Positions 5,034 to 5,642 of a stretch of 5,642 nucleotides of DNA are shown in pieces. The position numbers and the translations under genes are program-made. The notes under the pieces are model-generated. The model had not been told where the DNA came from. It saw nothing but the letters and a program-made list of their open reading frames with translations, and did no database searches. Source of the stretch: Helicobacteraceae bacterium UBA6016 (GTDB taxonomy: Bacteria; Campylobacterota; Campylobacteria; Campylobacterales; UBA6016); assembly GCA_002428055.1 (NCBI GenBank), contig DIZY01000144.1:1607-7248 (forward strand), in the 5' to 3' direction. Every line of letters begins with the position of its first letter. Position 1 is the first letter of the stretch.

Positions 5034-5552
5034 TTAAGCTATATTTTCAAACGCCGCAAGATGCGACTCAGAGGCTCCGAGGAGCTTTGCATACACTGTA
5101 TCCAGCATTGCCACTCCCGTCTCCTCGATAGCCGCATACAAATCCGCTATATCCGTCTCCTCAATAGCTATACCGACCGCTATCGCCTCATCTGTTCCGG
5201 CTAAACCTTGCATCAAAAGCCCGTCATAAAGACTCTGTATTTCAACATTCGAAAATACCCCGGCTTCAGTGGATAGCGAGCTTGTATCCAGCCCCAGCTT
5301 TGCCGCAGTTTTCAAAAGCGTATCATAATGCTTTTGCTCAGAATCCGAAATCCTATCAAACTGTATAAGCCCGGTTTGCGCATAAAGCGCATCATATACA
5401 TCCCTTGCCATCTTCTCCTCTTCTATCATAAAAAGCAAAGCGCTTGTGTCCGTATCTGTAAGAGTATTTACTGCTGTTGTATTGGCAGCTTGATAACCTC
5501 CATGCGAGCTACCGCCTTGTTGGTTTCCGTGTTTTTGTGTTTGATTTCTCAT
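5034..5552 (-). CDS. DUF2202 ferritin-like diiron protein
   Basis: This 172-residue protein matches the DUF2202 branch of the ferritin-like superfamily. It has four helices with conserved phrases: EEEKMARDVYDAL (44-56), SEQKHYDTLL (71-80), IEETDIADL (130-138) and SESHLAAF (161-168). Likely iron ligands are one of Glu44-46, Glu72 with His75, Glu131 or Glu132, and His164, as expected for a carboxylate-bridged diiron site. GVFSNVEIQSLYDGLL (98-113) is also typical of the family. The biochemical role of DUF2202 is not established; redox, oxygen or metal handling is plausible. Residues 1-35 are a hydrophilic Gln/Gly/His/Thr-rich leader without a signal peptide. An in-frame stop lies 13 codons upstream with no other start between, so no export signal is missing. 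The ATG follows a strong AAGGAGT. It is the first gene of the operon. Confidence 0.85.
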   Translation of the reverse strand: MRNQTQKHGNQQGGSSHGGYQAANTTAVNTLTDTDTSALLFMIEEEKMARDVYDALYAQTGLIQFDRISDSEQKHYDTLLKTAAKLGLDTSSLSTEAGVFSNVEIQSLYDGLLMQGLAGTDEAIAVGIAIEETDIADLYAAIEETGVAMLDTVYAKLLGASESHLAAFENIA

Positions 5553-5601
5553 TTGGTGACTCCTTTTTTGGTTTTGATGGGAGTATTGTCACATAGTTGC
5601 A

Positions 5602-5618
5602 TTAGCGGAGTGTTAGCG
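5602..5618. promoter_or_regulatory. CGCTAA direct repeat with 11-bp period upstream of the operon
   Basis: On the minus strand CGCTAA occurs twice, separated by five bases (plus-strand TTAGCG at 5602-5607 and 5613-5618). The repeats lie 50-66 bases upstream of the first operon gene. OmpR-family regulators are known to bind tandem direct repeats with about an 11-bp period, and this operon encodes such a regulator, so autoregulation is a reasonable inference. No strong -10 is visible; TATGTG or CAATAC (around 5583-5595) are weak options at a fitting distance. The hexamers also fall at the possible end of an upstream gene, so chance or coding constraint is possible. Confidence 0.35.
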
Positions 5619-5642
5619 CACCAAACTCATCTGCAATCTCTT
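5602..5642 (-). CDS. Possible C-terminal end of an upstream gene (runs off right edge)
   Basis: Two of the three minus-strand frames are open at the right edge. The better-looking one reads EIADEFGALTLR and stops with TAA at 5602-5604; another frame stops at 5613-5615. Twelve residues are too few to identify a product or confirm that it is coding. If real, the gene would end 49 bases before the DUF2202 start and might be part of the same transcript. Confidence 0.25.
   Translation of the reverse strand, partial: EIADEFGALTLR

Noticed and set aside
4803..5204. 133-codon plus-strand open frame
   Set aside because: It is antisense to the Met-repeat and DUF2202 genes; the proline run mirrors the Gly-rich stretch on the other strand.
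1..5642. Search for CRISPR repeats, tRNA genes, insertion-sequence ends and phage genes
   Set aside because: No regularly spaced long repeats, cloverleaf pattern, terminal inverted repeats or transposase/integrase motifs were seen on either strand.

Overview
The window reads as chromosomal DNA of a Campylobacterota (epsilonproteobacterial) species, probably a Sulfurimonas/Sulfuricurvum-like free-living member. This is inferred from gene content and style: a small signal-peptide protein of the DUF1104 type (a family I know mainly from this phylum), a ferritin-like DUF2202 protein, an OmpR/histidine-kinase pair with short periplasmic sensor, AT-leaning codon use (many ATA, AGA, CTA), and tightly packed or overlapping genes. 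No RNA gene, insertion sequence, CRISPR array or phage gene was seen, and no stretch over 300 bases lacks a gene.

Left part (1-1500): a minus-strand gene leaving the window at its left edge encodes the N-terminal 269 residues of a Cache-type sensor without an N-terminal membrane segment. It is divergent from a plus-strand gene for a Tpx-type thiol peroxidase. The 138-base spacer between them holds a 12-bp-arm inverted repeat that could act as an operator. The peroxidase keeps the peroxidatic site, but its second cysteine is displaced by four residues, and it has a histidine-rich tail.

Right part (1568-5552): a seven-gene minus-strand array with spacers of 37 bases or less, and three overlaps, reads as one operon. 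In transcription order: a DUF2202 ferritin-like diiron protein; a small cytoplasmic Met/Gly-rich protein with a 15-residue repeat; a secreted DUF1104 protein; an OmpR-family response regulator; its membrane histidine kinase (TTG start); a second small secreted protein; and an outer-membrane beta-barrel protein with an N-terminal thrombospondin type-3 calcium motif. The three small proteins share a 16-residue motif ending in a conserved methionine. The layout recalls, by analogy only, envelope-stress systems in which a two-component pair is co-encoded with small periplasmic helical proteins (Cpx/CpxP/Spy). The signal sensed is unknown. A CGCTAA direct repeat with 11-bp period lies 50-66 bases upstream of the first gene and is a candidate binding site for the operon's own regulator.

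The most novel-looking parts are the operon as a unit (two-component system, three motif-sharing small proteins, diiron protein, calcium-motif barrel) and the shifted second cysteine of the peroxidase.
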